From positions 1 through 6,662 of the forward strand of contig DDPO01000143.1 of NCBI GenBank assembly GCA_002342225.1: DNA of 6,662 nt. The letters are read 5' to 3'. The DNA comes from Bdellovibrionaceae bacterium UBA2466. Its GTDB lineage: Bacteria; Bdellovibrionota; FAC87; UBA2466. A program made the position numbers and the translations under genes. The notes beneath the pieces were generated by a model. It saw nothing but the letters and a program-made list of their open reading frames with translations. It searched no databases and was not told the DNA's origin. How positions within the stretch are numbered: position 1 is the stretch's first letter; every line of letters starts with the position of its first letter. Shown here piece after piece: positions 6,527-6,662 of this stretch.

Positions 6527-6662
6527 GCAGAAAAGGGGGGGGGGGACCTCGGAAGGGCCTTAAAGTATTAGAAGCGAAGCTAACGCTAGCAGGAACTTCA
6601 ATCAGCTCTTTTTCAAGAAAAACCGACTGGGTCTCAGGAAGTGAGTTGGGAACGGGTAAAAA
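6516..6662 (-). CDS. Possible C-terminal tail of an upstream gene, product unknown (partial)
   Basis: A minus-strand frame is open from the window edge for 48 codons, ending at TAA (6518-6516), 48 nt before the SulP start. The other two minus-strand frames hit stops within about 20 codons. The peptide ends in a proline run (GPPPPFLPDL), encoded partly by the poly-C tract, and begins FLPVPNSLPE. I do not recognise a family. It contains no start codon, so it is either the tail of a larger protein or a chance open frame in a leader. If real, it would lie upstream of sulP in the same direction and might be co-transcribed. The homopolymer makes the exact stop uncertain. Confidence 0.35.
   Translation of the reverse strand, partial: FLPVPNSLPETQSVFLEKELIEVPASVSFASNTLRPFRGPPPPFLPDL
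6535..6545. repeat. Poly(G) tract of 11 bases (poly-C on the coding strand)
   Basis: An uninterrupted run of 11 G on the plus strand follows four A. It lies 68-78 nt upstream of the SulP start codon, within the possible C-terminal tail frame and just beyond the candidate -35. Such runs are prone to slippage during replication and to length errors in sequencing. Confidence 0.95.

Overview
All genes visible in this 6.7 kb window lie on the minus strand, so it reads from high to low coordinates. Its core is a tightly packed inorganic-carbon uptake cassette in the order SulP-family anion transporter (6467-4818), dabA (4831-2231), dabB (2234-393). The sulP/dabA pair overlaps by 14 nt and the dabA/dabB pair by 4 nt, so the three are almost certainly one translationally coupled operon. 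DabA (zinc-dependent, distantly beta-carbonic-anhydrase-like) and DabB (a NuoL/MrpA-like membrane subunit) form the DAB complex, which traps CO2 as cytosolic bicarbonate using the cation gradient. The SulP protein belongs by its motifs to the clade often fused to or next to carbonic anhydrases and is a plausible bicarbonate importer. Together they would raise cytosolic bicarbonate from both CO2 and HCO3-, for a carbon-fixing organism or a heterotroph growing in air.

At the low end (1-328), 64 nt past dabB, lies the N-terminal part of an elbB-like gene (DJ-1/PfpI, glutamine-amidotransferase-like). Its similarity stops abruptly after about 86 residues and runs into a stop codon. The remaining 58 bases restore no recognisable ElbB sequence in any frame, so it is either a broken gene or a rearrangement junction.

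At the high end (6468-6662), an open minus-strand frame enters from outside the window and stops at 6516. It could be the C-terminal tail of an upstream gene. It crosses an 11-base poly(G) tract (poly-C on the coding strand) located 68 nt upstream of the sulP start.

The organism is a bacterium with good Shine-Dalgarno sequences, GTG as well as ATG starts, and moderate GC (an eye estimate in the low-to-mid 40s percent). ElbB with a DAB operon suggests a Gram-negative, probably proteobacterial or related lineage. This is weak inference; no rRNA or other phylogenetic marker is present. No tRNA, rRNA, CRISPR array, transposase or convincing intrinsic terminator was seen.
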